Assembly: GCF_019904255.1 (NCBI RefSeq)
Contig: NZ_CP063203.1
Span: 1,054,001-1,118,000, forward strand
Direction: 5' to 3'
DNA: 64,000 nt
Source of the DNA: Marixanthomonas sp. SCSIO 43207
GTDB taxonomy: Bacteria > Bacteroidota > Bacteroidia > Flavobacteriales > Flavobacteriaceae
Within the stretch, counting starts at the first letter, position 1. Each line of letters opens with the position of its first letter. A program made the position numbers and the translations under genes. This document shows positions 35,574 through 43,858 of this stretch, one piece after another. The notes beneath the pieces are model-generated. The model was not told the origin of the DNA, searched no databases, and worked only from the letters and a program-made list of their open reading frames with translations.

Positions 35574-35585
35574 TACACAAGTGTA
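35574..35585. promoter_or_regulatory. Palindrome upstream of the first PepSY-like gene (possible activator site)
   Basis: TACACAAGTGTA, a perfect palindrome except for the AA centre, lies about 90 bases upstream of the conserved promoter-like element at 35677. Similar ACAC/GTGT motifs occur upstream of the second copy (GTGTG/CACAC at 36184-36200). They could bind the nearby NtrC-type regulator; this is inference. Confidence 0.35.
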
Positions 35586-35676
35586 CCACTTTGTTATACA
35601 GGCGTTTATATAACAATAAAAACATAAATAACTGATAATAAGAAAGTTGGGTTGTTGTATTTCATAAATACTACTA

Positions 35677-35699
35677 CTGGCATTACTTTTTCACTATAC
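35677..35699 (+). promoter_or_regulatory. Repeated sigma-54-like promoter element, copy 1
   Basis: A 23-bp sequence identical to one at 36310-36332 and ending 43 bases before the start codon. It reads TGGCAT-N5-TTTCA, close to the sigma-54 consensus TGGCAC-N5-TTGCA but with T for G in the -12 GC pair. The identical copy and nearby sigma-54 activator gene support the reading. The -12 deviation weakens it. Confidence 0.5.
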
Positions 35700-35742
35700 A
35701 AGTCAAATAAAAATTGAAATAAGAAATTTAAAATTTGATACT

Positions 35743-36069
35743 ATGAAAAAGTTAATTTTTGCAACCGCAATCGCATTAGGAACCTTAACAACAGTAAACG
35801 CACAAAACGCTGCAATCGCTCAAGCATCTGTTGACGAAGCAACAATAACTGCACAAGCAGAGGCTGTTGCACAAGATTTTAAGGAAATTAAACCATCCGA
35901 ATTACCAAAAACTGTATTAGAAGCCGTAGCGAAAGAATTTGAAGGAGCTACTGTATCAAAAGCTTACAAAAACGCAAAAGGTGAATACAAGGTGGTACTT
36001 GCCACAGCTGAAGAAGCAAGCAAAACTGTTTATGCAAACAGCAAAGGTGAGTGGATAAAGAAGCAGTAA
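35743..36069 (+). CDS. Small secreted PepSY/BLIP-like protein, copy 1
   Basis: A 108-residue exported protein. The signal peptide (about 1-20, ending in VNAQ) is nearly identical to that of the downstream copy. The mature part has one small alpha/beta module (FKEIKPSELPKTVLEAVAKEF, then GATVSKAYKNAKGEYKVVL and a C-terminal AxxKGEWIKK) that resembles PepSY-like/DUF2874 domains of secreted Bacteroidota proteins. No catalytic residues are seen. It has its own promoter-like element and terminator, and is one of a tandem pair. Confidence 0.8.
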   Translation: MKKLIFATAIALGTLTTVNAQNAAIAQASVDEATITAQAEAVAQDFKEIKPSELPKTVLEAVAKEFEGATVSKAYKNAKGEYKVVLATAEEASKTVYANSKGEWIKKQ

Positions 36070-36096
36070 GCTGCAGTAGTTAGATTCAATACTTCT

Positions 36097-36123
36097 GGGA
36101 TGCCATTTGGCATCCCTTTTTTT
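36097..36123 (+). terminator. Terminator of PepSY-like copy 1
   Basis: GGGATGCC pairs with GGCATCCC around a 4-base loop and is followed by seven T (36117-36123). Confidence 0.92.
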
Positions 36124-36309
36124 ATGGTAGAGATTAATCTTGTATCACTTTAATAGTCATAACACTTAATAATAAACGAATTTGTGTGAATTTTACACAC
36201 AAGTACACAGCTTTTACACACCCCAACAAAGCAAAATTTTTTTTACTGAAACCCCACAAAACGCAATATACCAGAGTGTTATGTGTGTTTTTAAAAATAG
36301 TAAGAACCT

Positions 36310-36332
36310 CTGGCATTACTTTTTCACTATAC
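36310..36332 (+). promoter_or_regulatory. Repeated sigma-54-like promoter element, copy 2
   Basis: All 23 bases are identical to the element at 35677-35699 and the distance to the start codon is nearly the same (44 bases against 43). This shows the promoter was duplicated with the gene, or conserved by selection. Confidence 0.5.
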
Positions 36333-36376
36333 TAAGTGAATTTAGAAATGAAATAATAACAATAAAACTTAGAATT

Positions 36377-36718
36377 ATGAAAAAGTTATTTTTTGCAACC
36401 GCAATCGCAATAGGATCATTAACAGCAGTAAATGCTCAAAGTACAGCAATCGCTCAAGCTGATAATGCAGAAGTAAAACAATCTGTTGAAGCAAAACAAG
36501 CACCTGTACAAGATTTTAAAGAAATCAAAGCTTCTGAACTTCCTAAGGCTATTGTAGCTTCATTAGATAAAGATTTTAAAGGTGCTACCGTAGCAAAAGC
36601 ATATAAAAACGCAAAAAACCAGTACAAACTAGTAATAAGTACTGCAGACGGTCAAAAGAAAACCGTATATGCAAATAGTGAAGGACAATGGTTAGAAACT
36701 AAAAAGAAGATGAAGTAA
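36377..36718 (+). CDS. Small secreted PepSY/BLIP-like protein, copy 2
   Basis: A 113-residue paralogue of the preceding gene with the same plan: signal peptide ending VNAQ, the segment FKEIKASELPKAIVASLDKDF, then GATVAKAYKNAKNQYKLV and a C-terminal NSEGQWLE. ATG 36377 is chosen because the signal peptide begins there. An in-frame start 65 codons upstream would add non-homologous residues and cover the promoter-like element. The terminator at 36752 follows. The gene lies directly upstream of the sigma-54-dependent regulator. Confidence 0.82.
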   Translation: MKKLFFATAIAIGSLTAVNAQSTAIAQADNAEVKQSVEAKQAPVQDFKEIKASELPKAIVASLDKDFKGATVAKAYKNAKNQYKLVISTADGQKKTVYANSEGQWLETKKKMK

Positions 36719-36751
36719 GTTTATTGAATTAGTAGATTCAATATTTGGGGG

Positions 36752-36782
36752 AAAGGATGTCTATTTTAGGCATCCTTTTTTT
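36752..36782 (+). terminator. Terminator of PepSY-like copy 2
   Basis: AAAGGATG pairs with CATCCTTT around an 11-base loop, followed by a T run ending at 36782. It is homologous in position and sequence to the copy 1 terminator. Confidence 0.8.
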
Positions 36783-36844
36783 ATGATAACTTTAAAAGTT
36801 TGCTCCTCTCATACACCTTATTTTTGTGTAGAGATATTCTAAGC

Positions 36845-38230
36845 ATGACACACAAAATTCTTATCGTTGAAGATGATATAGCCTTCGGAAAAATGCTTGC
36901 CACTTTTCTTGAGCGCAGAAATTTTTCTGTAACTACTACCAGCAATAGTAATGAAGGTAAAGAAAAACTTGAAGAAGAAGATTTTGACTTATTAATTACA
37001 GATTTAAAACTTCCGGATGATAGCGGAATGACGCTTCTAGAACATGTAAAAAATGCATATCCCAAAACTCGAGTAATTTTAATGACAAGCTACGCCGAAG
37101 TTAATACAGCTGTAGAAGCCATTAAAAAAGGCGCGTTAGATTATATTTCAAAGCCATTTCGTCCAGAAGAGTTATTAATGATTATTGAACAAGCTGCTGA
37201 AACTTCAGAAAACGCAGCATCTTCTGAAGAAACATCACCATCAAGTTCTCAAAAAAATACTATTTCAGAAAAGAAAGAAGAAAAACCCATTTCTGTTTCA
37301 GAAACCAATTTTGTAACAGGAATTAGCGAAGCTTCAAAAAAATTTAATCAATACTTGAAGTTGGTAGGTCCTACAGATATGTGTGTGCTTATACAAGGAG
37401 AAAGCGGCACCGGTAAAGAAGTTGCAGCAAATACTATTCATAACGTTAGCAACCGAAGTAAAAAACCTTTTGTAGCTGTAGATTGTGGTGCCATACCCAA
37501 AGAGATTGCTTCTAGCGAGTTTTTTGGGCACGTAAAAGGAAGCTTTACCGGAGCTGTAAATGATAAAAAAGGTCACTTTGAAGCGGCACACACAGGAACA
37601 TTATTTCTAGATGAGGTAGGTAACTTATCTTATGAAAATCAAGTTCAATTATTAAGAGCGCTTCAAGAACGAAAAATAAAACCGGTAGGCAGTAATAAAG
37701 AAATTTACGTTGATGTACGTATTATTTCGGCAACCAATGAAGATTTAACCAAAGCTGTAGAAGAAGGACGCTTTAGAGAAGATTTGTATCATCGATTAAA
37801 TGAATTTTCTATTCATATTCCTTCGTTGAGTGAGCGCAGTGAAGATTTATTTTTATTTACCGAATTTTTCCTTGAACAGGCCAATACCTCATTAAACAAA
37901 AATGTAATGGGGCTTTCCAAAGAAGTAGAAACAGCTTTTAAACAATACAGCTGGCCAGGAAATCTACGTGAATTGAAAAACATCATTAAGCGATCTGTTT
38001 TATTAACACAGGGTGAAACCATTCCATTAGATGTAATCCCTCGAGAAGTAATAACCGCTTCAGAAAGTAAAAAAACCACTGTTGACTTTTCAAAAGAAAG
38101 TAACGAAAAACAACTTATTTTAAACGCCTTAAAAGAAACCGGAAATAATAAATCGAGAGCTGCCAAACTCTTAAATATTACACGAAAAACACTTTACAAT
38201 AAAATTGAATTGTACAATATTGAACTTTAA
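36845..38230 (+). CDS. Sigma-54-dependent response regulator (NtrC family)
   Basis: A 461-residue activator. Receiver domain: acidic pocket EDD (9-11), phosphoacceptor D53 in LLITDLKLP, T/S in LMTSYA, K in SKPFRP. Central AAA+ domain: Walker A GESGTGKE at 185-192, sigma-54-contact loop GSFTGA at 232-237 (GAFTGA in the canonical form) and DEVG at 256-259. C-terminal Fis-type HTH: NKSRAAKLLNITRKTLYNK. It should drive promoters of the sigma-54 type when phosphorylated. ATG 36845 gives MTHKILIVEDD, whereas an upstream in-frame start adds 15 unrelated residues. It is preceded by the PepSY-like genes and ends overlapping the convergent hybrid kinase by 4 bp. Confidence 0.93.
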   Translation: MTHKILIVEDDIAFGKMLATFLERRNFSVTTTSNSNEGKEKLEEEDFDLLITDLKLPDDSGMTLLEHVKNAYPKTRVILMTSYAEVNTAVEAIKKGALDYISKPFRPEELLMIIEQAAETSENAASSEETSPSSSQKNTISEKKEEKPISVSETNFVTGISEASKKFNQYLKLVGPTDMCVLIQGESGTGKEVAANTIHNVSNRSKKPFVAVDCGAIPKEIASSEFFGHVKGSFTGAVNDKKGHFEAAHTGTLFLDEVGNLSYENQVQLLRALQERKIKPVGSNKEIYVDVRIISATNEDLTKAVEEGRFREDLYHRLNEFSIHIPSLSERSEDLFLFTEFFLEQANTSLNKNVMGLSKEVETAFKQYSWPGNLRELKNIIKRSVLLTQGETIPLDVIPREVITASESKKTTVDFSKESNEKQLILNALKETGNNKSRAAKLLNITRKTLYNKIELYNIEL

Positions 38231-40662
38231 TTATCTTGCTGAAGTGCTGTTATTAAGGCAGTAATTTCAGTATTTAATTGAGCATATATTGCTTGAATTT
38301 GACTGCTGTTTAATTCGGTTATATTTTCAAGTTCTTCAAGTAAAGGAATAACTCTTTTAGCTTCAATTTGTCTACACATAGTAAGCATTTTATGTGCAGT
38401 TTGATTAATGCCTTCAAGATTTTCTCTGTCAATACACGATTTTAATTCGTGCATGTCTTTTTCAGTTTCGGCATAAAAAACATTCAAAATTTCTTGAAGT
38501 GCAGCGTCTGTTTCCAAAAATGATTTCAGTAGTGAAAGATTATAAAATTCACTTTCATTATCTGAATTTTTTAAATCTGTAGGTGCAACATTTGAAAAAT
38601 TTTCAGGAAATAACTGTTCTAAAACGTGTAACAAATCATTTTTGGTAAAAGGTTTTTGCAACACTTCGGTAAAACCTTTATTGATGTAGGTTTTTTTGGT
38701 GTGTTCGCGGCTCCCGGTCATCGCGATAATAGGTTGATTGGTATAAGTTTTTATTTCATTATTTTGAAACGACTGCAGAACCTCAAAACCACTTGTTTTT
38801 GGCATTTGAATATCGGTTAATACAAAATCAAAATCAAGATTCTGTTTGTTTTTAAAAGCTGTAAATTCTTCAAAAGTGTGCGCATTAATATTCATCTGCT
38901 CAAATATTTCTGAAAGCATGGCTCGCATAGCAGGATCATCATCAAAAATTATAACTTCCAATTCTTTAGAAATTACTTTTGAAGCGGCTTGGGTAGTGCG
39001 CAATGTTCTATCAGATTTTTTTAACGGAATTTGTAAAGTAAATGTACTTCCTTCATTGAGATTGCTTTTTACGGTTAAATCACCTTCTAGCAGATTGGCC
39101 AATTTTTTTGAAATAGCAAGGCCAAGACCGTAACCGCCAAATTTTTTGGACGTATCACTTTCAGCTTGTGTAAATTCCTTAAAAATGAGTTGTTGTTTTT
39201 CTTCTGAAATTCCTATTCCGGTATCAATTACCTCGAGAGTGAGATCTATGCTATTTTCACCTTCTTTCCTTTGGGTAGCTTTCAATTCAATAGATCCTTT
39301 TTCGGTAAACTTAAAAGCGTTTCCTAATAGGTTGTTTAAAATTTGTTGAATACGAAGCGGGTCACTTTCAAAAACCGAATTTTGTAAAGCCGGATCTATG
39401 GTAAGTAAAAGGTTTACAGGTTTTTCAGAATACATATCTTCATATGTTTTTGCCGTTTGATGCAACAAGTTTTGTAATGAAAAAGGAAGAGATTCTATTT
39501 GTAATTTACCGGCTTCAAGCTTTGAAAAGTCTAACAAGTCGTTTACCAATTTTGAAACATATTCAGATCCAGAATGTATTTGACGCACGTAATGGTTTTG
39601 TTTTTCGGTAAGTGAGGTGTTTTCCATAAGCCCGGTATACCCCACAATGGTGTTTAAAGGTGTTTTAAGATCATGGCTTACGGTTGCAATTAATTGCTCA
39701 CGGCTTTTGAGAAGGTCTTCGGCATATTGTTTTGCATTTTCAAGAGATTTTTTAAAACGTTCTGCTCTAAAAAAGTCACTTAAAATGAAATATGTAAACA
39801 ATAAAATAATAACAAATCCTACAACTGCTGCGCCTTGTAAAATGGTAACCGTACGTTTAACAGTTGCTTCTTTATTGGCTTTTTCAAGATTGTTTGAGCG
39901 TATGTTTTCTGCTTCAAAATCTGTGATTATACGTCTCAATTGAGACGAAAGAGTTAAATCGTTGCGTATGAGTTCATTCTCTTTTTTTTGTAGGGCAAGC
40001 CTAGAACGAGAATCCTCTCGCTTTGCTTCGGCGACCAAATAACGAGACTGTGCGAGCATGGAGTCTACCATGCGTGCTTGTACTTTTGTAGTGTCTACAT
40101 CATTGGTTTGGTTTATAATCTCTATGTATGAGTTCCAGAAGGATCGTTCTTTTGGGGTTAATGCCGAAGGGTTTTCAACAAAGTTATCTAGGGTTAATTT
40201 TCCCATAGAGTTGTCAAGCTTCTTAAACTCTGCCAAAATATCATCCAATGAGTTATCCCTGCTGTTGGTCAATTTTAAAATACGAAGTTGCTCTATGTTT
40301 TTTTTCTTATCAGTAAGTAACTCCCTAACACTATCTAGTTGTGCTTTTTGATTTTCATCTGTGGTAAGATTTTTTATACTTTCAATTTTTTCAAATAAAG
40401 AATCACTTAACGTAATGTAGTTTTTATAATCTTCCTCTTTTTGAGTAAGCAGTGCCAAACGTGAAAAACTATCAGCTTCATACACCAGATTAATGAGTGA
40501 TCCTGTGGCAAAAACCTTTTTCTCTTCAGTTTTTTTAACCGGGTTGCTTAAGTAGTTTTTATATTCTGAATAAATAAAATACCCAACAACTACCGCCAAA
40601 GCACCCAATACCAGATAACTCAAGATGATTTTAAACGTAAATCTGTTTTTCGTTTTTGCCAT
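38227..40662 (-). CDS. Hybrid sensor histidine kinase with receiver and HPt domains
   Basis: An 811-residue BarA-like phosphorelay kinase. It has TM1 about 13-32, a long periplasmic coiled-coil sensor region (35-270), TM2 about 274-295, then the dimerisation domain with phosphoacceptor H330 in TVSHDLKTPLN. HATPase motifs NLLGNAFKF and GLGLAISKK follow. Then comes a receiver (FDDDPAMRA, phosphoacceptor Asp in VLTDIQMP) and an HPt domain (QTAHKML, phosphorylatable His). This can pass phosphate His-Asp-His-Asp. The convergent neighbour is a sigma-54 regulator with its own receiver, a natural target. Their stop codons overlap by 4 bp. Confidence 0.92.
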   Translation of the reverse strand: MAKTKNRFTFKIILSYLVLGALAVVVGYFIYSEYKNYLSNPVKKTEEKKVFATGSLINLVYEADSFSRLALLTQKEEDYKNYITLSDSLFEKIESIKNLTTDENQKAQLDSVRELLTDKKKNIEQLRILKLTNSRDNSLDDILAEFKKLDNSMGKLTLDNFVENPSALTPKERSFWNSYIEIINQTNDVDTTKVQARMVDSMLAQSRYLVAEAKREDSRSRLALQKKENELIRNDLTLSSQLRRIITDFEAENIRSNNLEKANKEATVKRTVTILQGAAVVGFVIILLFTYFILSDFFRAERFKKSLENAKQYAEDLLKSREQLIATVSHDLKTPLNTIVGYTGLMENTSLTEKQNHYVRQIHSGSEYVSKLVNDLLDFSKLEAGKLQIESLPFSLQNLLHQTAKTYEDMYSEKPVNLLLTIDPALQNSVFESDPLRIQQILNNLLGNAFKFTEKGSIELKATQRKEGENSIDLTLEVIDTGIGISEEKQQLIFKEFTQAESDTSKKFGGYGLGLAISKKLANLLEGDLTVKSNLNEGSTFTLQIPLKKSDRTLRTTQAASKVISKELEVIIFDDDPAMRAMLSEIFEQMNINAHTFEEFTAFKNKQNLDFDFVLTDIQMPKTSGFEVLQSFQNNEIKTYTNQPIIAMTGSREHTKKTYINKGFTEVLQKPFTKNDLLHVLEQLFPENFSNVAPTDLKNSDNESEFYNLSLLKSFLETDAALQEILNVFYAETEKDMHELKSCIDRENLEGINQTAHKMLTMCRQIEAKRVIPLLEELENITELNSSQIQAIYAQLNTEITALITALQQDN

Positions 40663-40667
40663 ATTTT

Positions 40668-40694
40668 CAAATGTACGCAGTCTATCAATGCCAA
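40668..40694 (-). promoter_or_regulatory. Promoter of the hybrid kinase gene
   Basis: On the minus strand TTG (plus 40692-40694) and TACATTTG (plus 40668-40675, exact TAnnTTTG) are separated by 16 bases. The -7 box ends 5 bases before the start codon, so the message is nearly leaderless. Confidence 0.6.
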
Positions 40695-40772
40695 GATATT
40701 AAGGATATGATAAAAAAGATGCTTGAAGGTTTTTTCAATGTGAAACTGTTTGCTACTTTTGCGGCACATCTC

Positions 40773-40910
40773 AAAGGGGTGCTGAAAAAATTACGATTTA
40801 TGAATTTTGAAGAACACTTTACAAGAATAATACTTCATAACTCAACAACGTAATTTATAAAGCTGAGATTATACCCATAGAACCTAGAACAGGTAATGCT
40901 GTTTAGGAAA
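40773..40910 (+). promoter_or_regulatory. TPP (thiamine pyrophosphate) riboswitch
   Basis: The THI-box core is clear: GGGGTGCT at 40776-40783 and CTGAGATTATACCC from 40863. GAACCTAGAACAGGTAATGCTG follows in the usual place (40879-40901). Between the first and second parts is a long P3 arm whose strands can pair as AAATTACG (from 40788) with CGTAATTT (to 40856), and TTATGAA with TTCATAA further in. TPP binding should reduce expression of the TonB receptor downstream. Behind it lie two short hairpins (ACAAC/GTTGT at 40914-40928 and ATAAAAGA/TCTTTTAT at 40934-40952) that may form the expression platform; the second has only a poor T run. The long gap from 40663 to 41022 holds nothing else I can support. 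Confidence 0.9.
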
Positions 40911-41022
40911 AGAACAACAAATCGTTGTAGCCTATAAAAGAGATTCTTTTATCGGATTTTATTTACTATTTATTAACCGAGAATAATGGCCCCTTTTATT
41001 CGTAATTAAATTTTATTTACGA

Positions 41023-43197
41023 ATGAAATCGTTATTTATTTCGGCTGCTTTATTAACAACAACCATTGCAGCCATTGCACAAGAAACAGAACAAGATTCA
41101 ACAAAAGTTGAAAGCTTGGAAGAAGTTTTTATTCAAGCAGTTCGTGTAGACGCAGATTCGCCAATTACACACTCAAACCTGGATGAAAAAGAAATTGAAA
41201 CCAGAAACCTAGGACAAGACGTTCCGTATTTACTTAACTATTTACCGTCTGTAGTAACCACCAGTGATGCCGGTGCCGGTGTTGGCTACACGTACATTCG
41301 AGTAAGAGGTAGTGATGCTTCTCGAGTGAATGTTACATTAAATGGTATTCCATATAACGACTCTGAAAGTCAAGGAACCTTTTGGGTAAATTTACCAGAT
41401 TTTGCTTCTTCCATTCAAAATTTACAATTACAGAGAGGAGTTGGCACCTCTAGTAACGGTTCCGGGGCATTTGGAGCTAGTTTGAATATTTTGACCGATG
41501 AGGTTTCAGAAGAAGCATATGGCGAAATTTCAAATTCATTCGGTTCATTTAATACCCGAAAACACAATGTGAAATTCAGTACCGGATTAATGAAAGATCG
41601 AGTAGAAATTGCCGGACGATTGTCAAAAATAGAATCTGATGGATATATAGATAGAGCTCGTTCAGACTTAAAGTCCTATTTCTTACAAGGAGCTTATAAA
41701 GACAGAAACACACTTGTAAAAGTATTGACCTTTGGAGGGCAAGAAGAAACCTATCAAGCTTGGAACGGTATTGATGCTGAAACTTTAGAAAACGACAGAA
41801 CGTTTAACCCTTCAGGGATGTACACCGATGAAGACGGAAACACTCAATTTTATGACAACGAAGTAGATAATTATGCACAAGATCACTATCAAATATTTTG
41901 GAATCAACGTTACAACAATAACTGGAGTAGCAATGTTGCATTAAATTACACCTACGGAAGAGGGTACTTTGAGCAATACAAAGAAGATGAAGATTTTGAT
42001 ACCTACGGTTTTGCTCCTATTGAGATAGGTGGTGAGACTGTTAATACTACAGACTTAATACGCCGTCGTTGGTTGGATAACGATTTTTATGCTGTAAATG
42101 CCAATATAAACTACAAAGATGAGGCGCTTAATATTTCTGCAGGAGCATTTTTTAGCACCTATAAAGGCGATCATTACGGTGAGGTAATTTGGGCTCGGTA
42201 TGCAAGTGATTCTGAAATACGCGACAGATACTATTTTAGTGATGCCACAAAAAATGAATTTACCACATTTGCAAAAGCTACCTATCGCTTTAACGATCAA
42301 TGGCAGGTGTTTGGTGATTTACAAGGACGTTTTATAAGTTATAAAACCGACGGAATCACATCAGACGTAGTGCCTATAGATGTAGATGAAACCTATAGTT
42401 TTTTCAATCCCAAAGCAGGTGTTTCGTTTCAGTTAAACGAGTCAAATCAATTTTATGCCTCCTACGGAAGAGCCCAACGCGAACCCACCAGAAACGACTT
42501 TGAAGAGAACATTACCACTGCTGAAAAGTTAGATGATTTTGAGTTAGGATGGCGCTTTGCTTCAGAAAAAGCTCAAGTAAACACCAATCTGTTTTATATG
42601 GATTATAAAGATCAATTGGTGCTTTCTGGTGAGCTTAATGATGTAGGCGCTCCGTTACGTACTACAAGTGGTGAAAGTTACCGTTTGGGACTAGAAATAG
42701 ATGCCAATGTAATACTAACTGAGAAAGTAAGCATAAGACCTAATATTGCTTTGAGTTCAAATAAAAATGTTGATTTTGTAGCATCTCAAGATGGTGAATT
42801 GGTCAACTTAGGTAAAACCAATATTTCTTTTTCACCAGATATAGTGGCAGGTAATATGCTAGAGTATAGGCCAACGAGAAACTTTCAAGTTGCTTTATTA
42901 TCAAAATATGTAGGCGAACAATATATGGGAAATATTGATAGTGAGGTTTCAAAACTTGATAGCTATTTTATTAATAACTTCAATATTGTATATCGTTGGG
43001 AAAACGTTCCGTTTGTAAATGAAATAGTATTTACCGGATTGATAAATAATATTTTTAATGTAGAATATGTGTCAAATGGATATTTTTTCACCTTTGATGA
43101 TGTTGATAACCAAGGCAACACCACTACATTTGAAGGAGCTGGATACTATCCGCAAGCAAAAACCAACTTTCTATTAGGCGCAACAATTAAGTTGTAA
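41023..43197 (+). CDS. TonB-dependent outer-membrane receptor, probable thiamine transporter
   Basis: A 724-residue TonB receptor. Signal peptide about 1-19 (IAAIAQ), then a TonB-box-like segment (LEEVFIQAVRV, about 32-42). The plug domain begins near 55 with YLLNYLPSVVTTSDAG and YIRVRGSDASRVNVTLNGIP, followed by a 22-strand beta-barrel. The terminal residue run FLLGATIKL ends in a hydrophobic pattern typical of outer-membrane barrels. The plug resembles thiamine receptors of Bacteroidota. Control by the TPP riboswitch at 40773-40910 is the strongest reason for assigning thiamine or a thiamine precursor. Siderophore transport would be the default guess without the riboswitch. Confidence 0.85.
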   Translation: MKSLFISAALLTTTIAAIAQETEQDSTKVESLEEVFIQAVRVDADSPITHSNLDEKEIETRNLGQDVPYLLNYLPSVVTTSDAGAGVGYTYIRVRGSDASRVNVTLNGIPYNDSESQGTFWVNLPDFASSIQNLQLQRGVGTSSNGSGAFGASLNILTDEVSEEAYGEISNSFGSFNTRKHNVKFSTGLMKDRVEIAGRLSKIESDGYIDRARSDLKSYFLQGAYKDRNTLVKVLTFGGQEETYQAWNGIDAETLENDRTFNPSGMYTDEDGNTQFYDNEVDNYAQDHYQIFWNQRYNNNWSSNVALNYTYGRGYFEQYKEDEDFDTYGFAPIEIGGETVNTTDLIRRRWLDNDFYAVNANINYKDEALNISAGAFFSTYKGDHYGEVIWARYASDSEIRDRYYFSDATKNEFTTFAKATYRFNDQWQVFGDLQGRFISYKTDGITSDVVPIDVDETYSFFNPKAGVSFQLNESNQFYASYGRAQREPTRNDFEENITTAEKLDDFELGWRFASEKAQVNTNLFYMDYKDQLVLSGELNDVGAPLRTTSGESYRLGLEIDANVILTEKVSIRPNIALSSNKNVDFVASQDGELVNLGKTNISFSPDIVAGNMLEYRPTRNFQVALLSKYVGEQYMGNIDSEVSKLDSYFINNFNIVYRWENVPFVNEIVFTGLINNIFNVEYVSNGYFFTFDDVDNQGNTTTFEGAGYYPQAKTNFLLGATIKL

Positions 43198-43205
43198 ATC
43201 ATTAA

Positions 43206-43237
43206 AAAAGCCTGTTTTTCATCAAAAACAGGCTTTT
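43206..43237. terminator. Bidirectional terminator between the TonB receptor and the lipoprotein gene
   Basis: A 14-bp stem (core AGCCTG/CAGGCT extended by A/T pairs) around loop CATC, with A and T runs at both sides. Confidence 0.92.
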
Positions 43238-43239
43238 AT

Positions 43240-43671
43240 TTAATTAGAAACTCTTACGTTGTCCCCAACACGTTCAGCTCTATAACGTTGCATAGGGTAT
43301 AAGCTAGGATCTATAATGTTTTGCCCTGTTATAATATTATATTTATTATTATCTGTTTCACAAGGGCACGTAGCTTCAATTCCATCAACTTCCATAAGAG
43401 AACAATCGTTAGGAGGATGGTTAGGGTCGCTTAATTCAAAAGCGTGATAAATACTATTGTTTTCATTATAAATCACAATACCTTTAATTCCTTGACGAGT
43501 AATTATTACTGAATTACCAGGAAGCTTTAACGAGCTGTACTGAGGTAAGTTTAAGTTTAAATTTAAGTTTACAAAAGGAGAGGTCAAATAAGGGTTGTTG
43601 TCCAGTCTCTCATCGTCACTTTTACAGGCTATCACGGTAAATAACAGTAATAGAAATGCAATTTTTTTCAT
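43240..43671 (-). CDS. Rieske-like lipoprotein lacking cluster ligands
   Basis: A 143-residue exported lipoprotein. The signal MKKIAFLLLLFTVIAC ends with a lipobox cysteine (C16) followed by KSDDE. The C-terminal half resembles a Rieske fold (DCSLMEVDGIEATCPCET, then DPSLYPMQRYRAERVGDNVRV), but the His of each C-x-H/C-x-x-H pair is absent, so an iron-sulfur cluster is unlikely. ATG 43671 is used; a start nine bases upstream is also possible. It is a single minus-strand gene facing the TonB receptor. Function unknown. Confidence 0.6.
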   Translation of the reverse strand: MKKIAFLLLLFTVIACKSDDERLDNNPYLTSPFVNLNLNLNLPQYSSLKLPGNSVIITRQGIKGIVIYNENNSIYHAFELSDPNHPPNDCSLMEVDGIEATCPCETDNNKYNIITGQNIIDPSLYPMQRYRAERVGDNVRVSN

Positions 43672-43728
43672 AGCGTACATTTTTCTGATGCGAAATTACA
43701 ATATTTTATACAACAAGTTATTTTTTAG

Positions 43729-43736
43729 TATATTTG
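43729..43736 (+). promoter_or_regulatory. -7 promoter element upstream of greA
   Basis: TATATTTG, exact TAnnTTTG match, lies 122 bases before greA. Its expected start point is directly in front of the hairpin terminator at 43746, which would act in the leader. No -33 TTG at standard spacing was found. Confidence 0.45.
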
Positions 43737-43745
43737 TTATAACAG

Positions 43746-43771
43746 ATCCCGTCAAACGCACGGGATTTTTT
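43746..43771 (+). terminator. Terminator-like hairpin in the greA leader
   Basis: ATCCCGT pairs with ACGGGAT around a 7-base loop, followed by six T. It begins ten bases after a promoter -7 box and 88 bases before greA, with no plus-strand gene upstream, so it could be an attenuator. Confidence 0.7.
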
Positions 43772-43858
43772 GTGTTTAATAACCAAATGCCAACTTTGAG
43801 TTGGTGTACCTATATGAAGTAAAATAACAACGTGTTTCATTACACAAACGATGAAGTT

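Larger units (their letters stand above)
36070..36376. other. Intergenic region between duplicated genes
   Basis: The 307-bp gap holds the terminator of copy 1 (36097-36123), then a stretch rich in ACAC/GTGT motifs (36184-36290), and the sigma-54-like element of copy 2 (36310-36332). A reading frame running through it into the copy 2 gene is an extension of that gene and not a separate gene. Confidence 0.7.

Noticed and set aside
36182-36376. Upstream extension of the second PepSY-like gene
   Set aside because: The added residues are not protein-like and cover the duplicated promoter element; the signal peptide begins at 36377.
40656-40853. Short plus-strand reading frame overlapping the hybrid kinase start and the TPP riboswitch
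   Set aside because: Its sequence has no family resemblance and it covers the kinase promoter and the riboswitch P3 arm.
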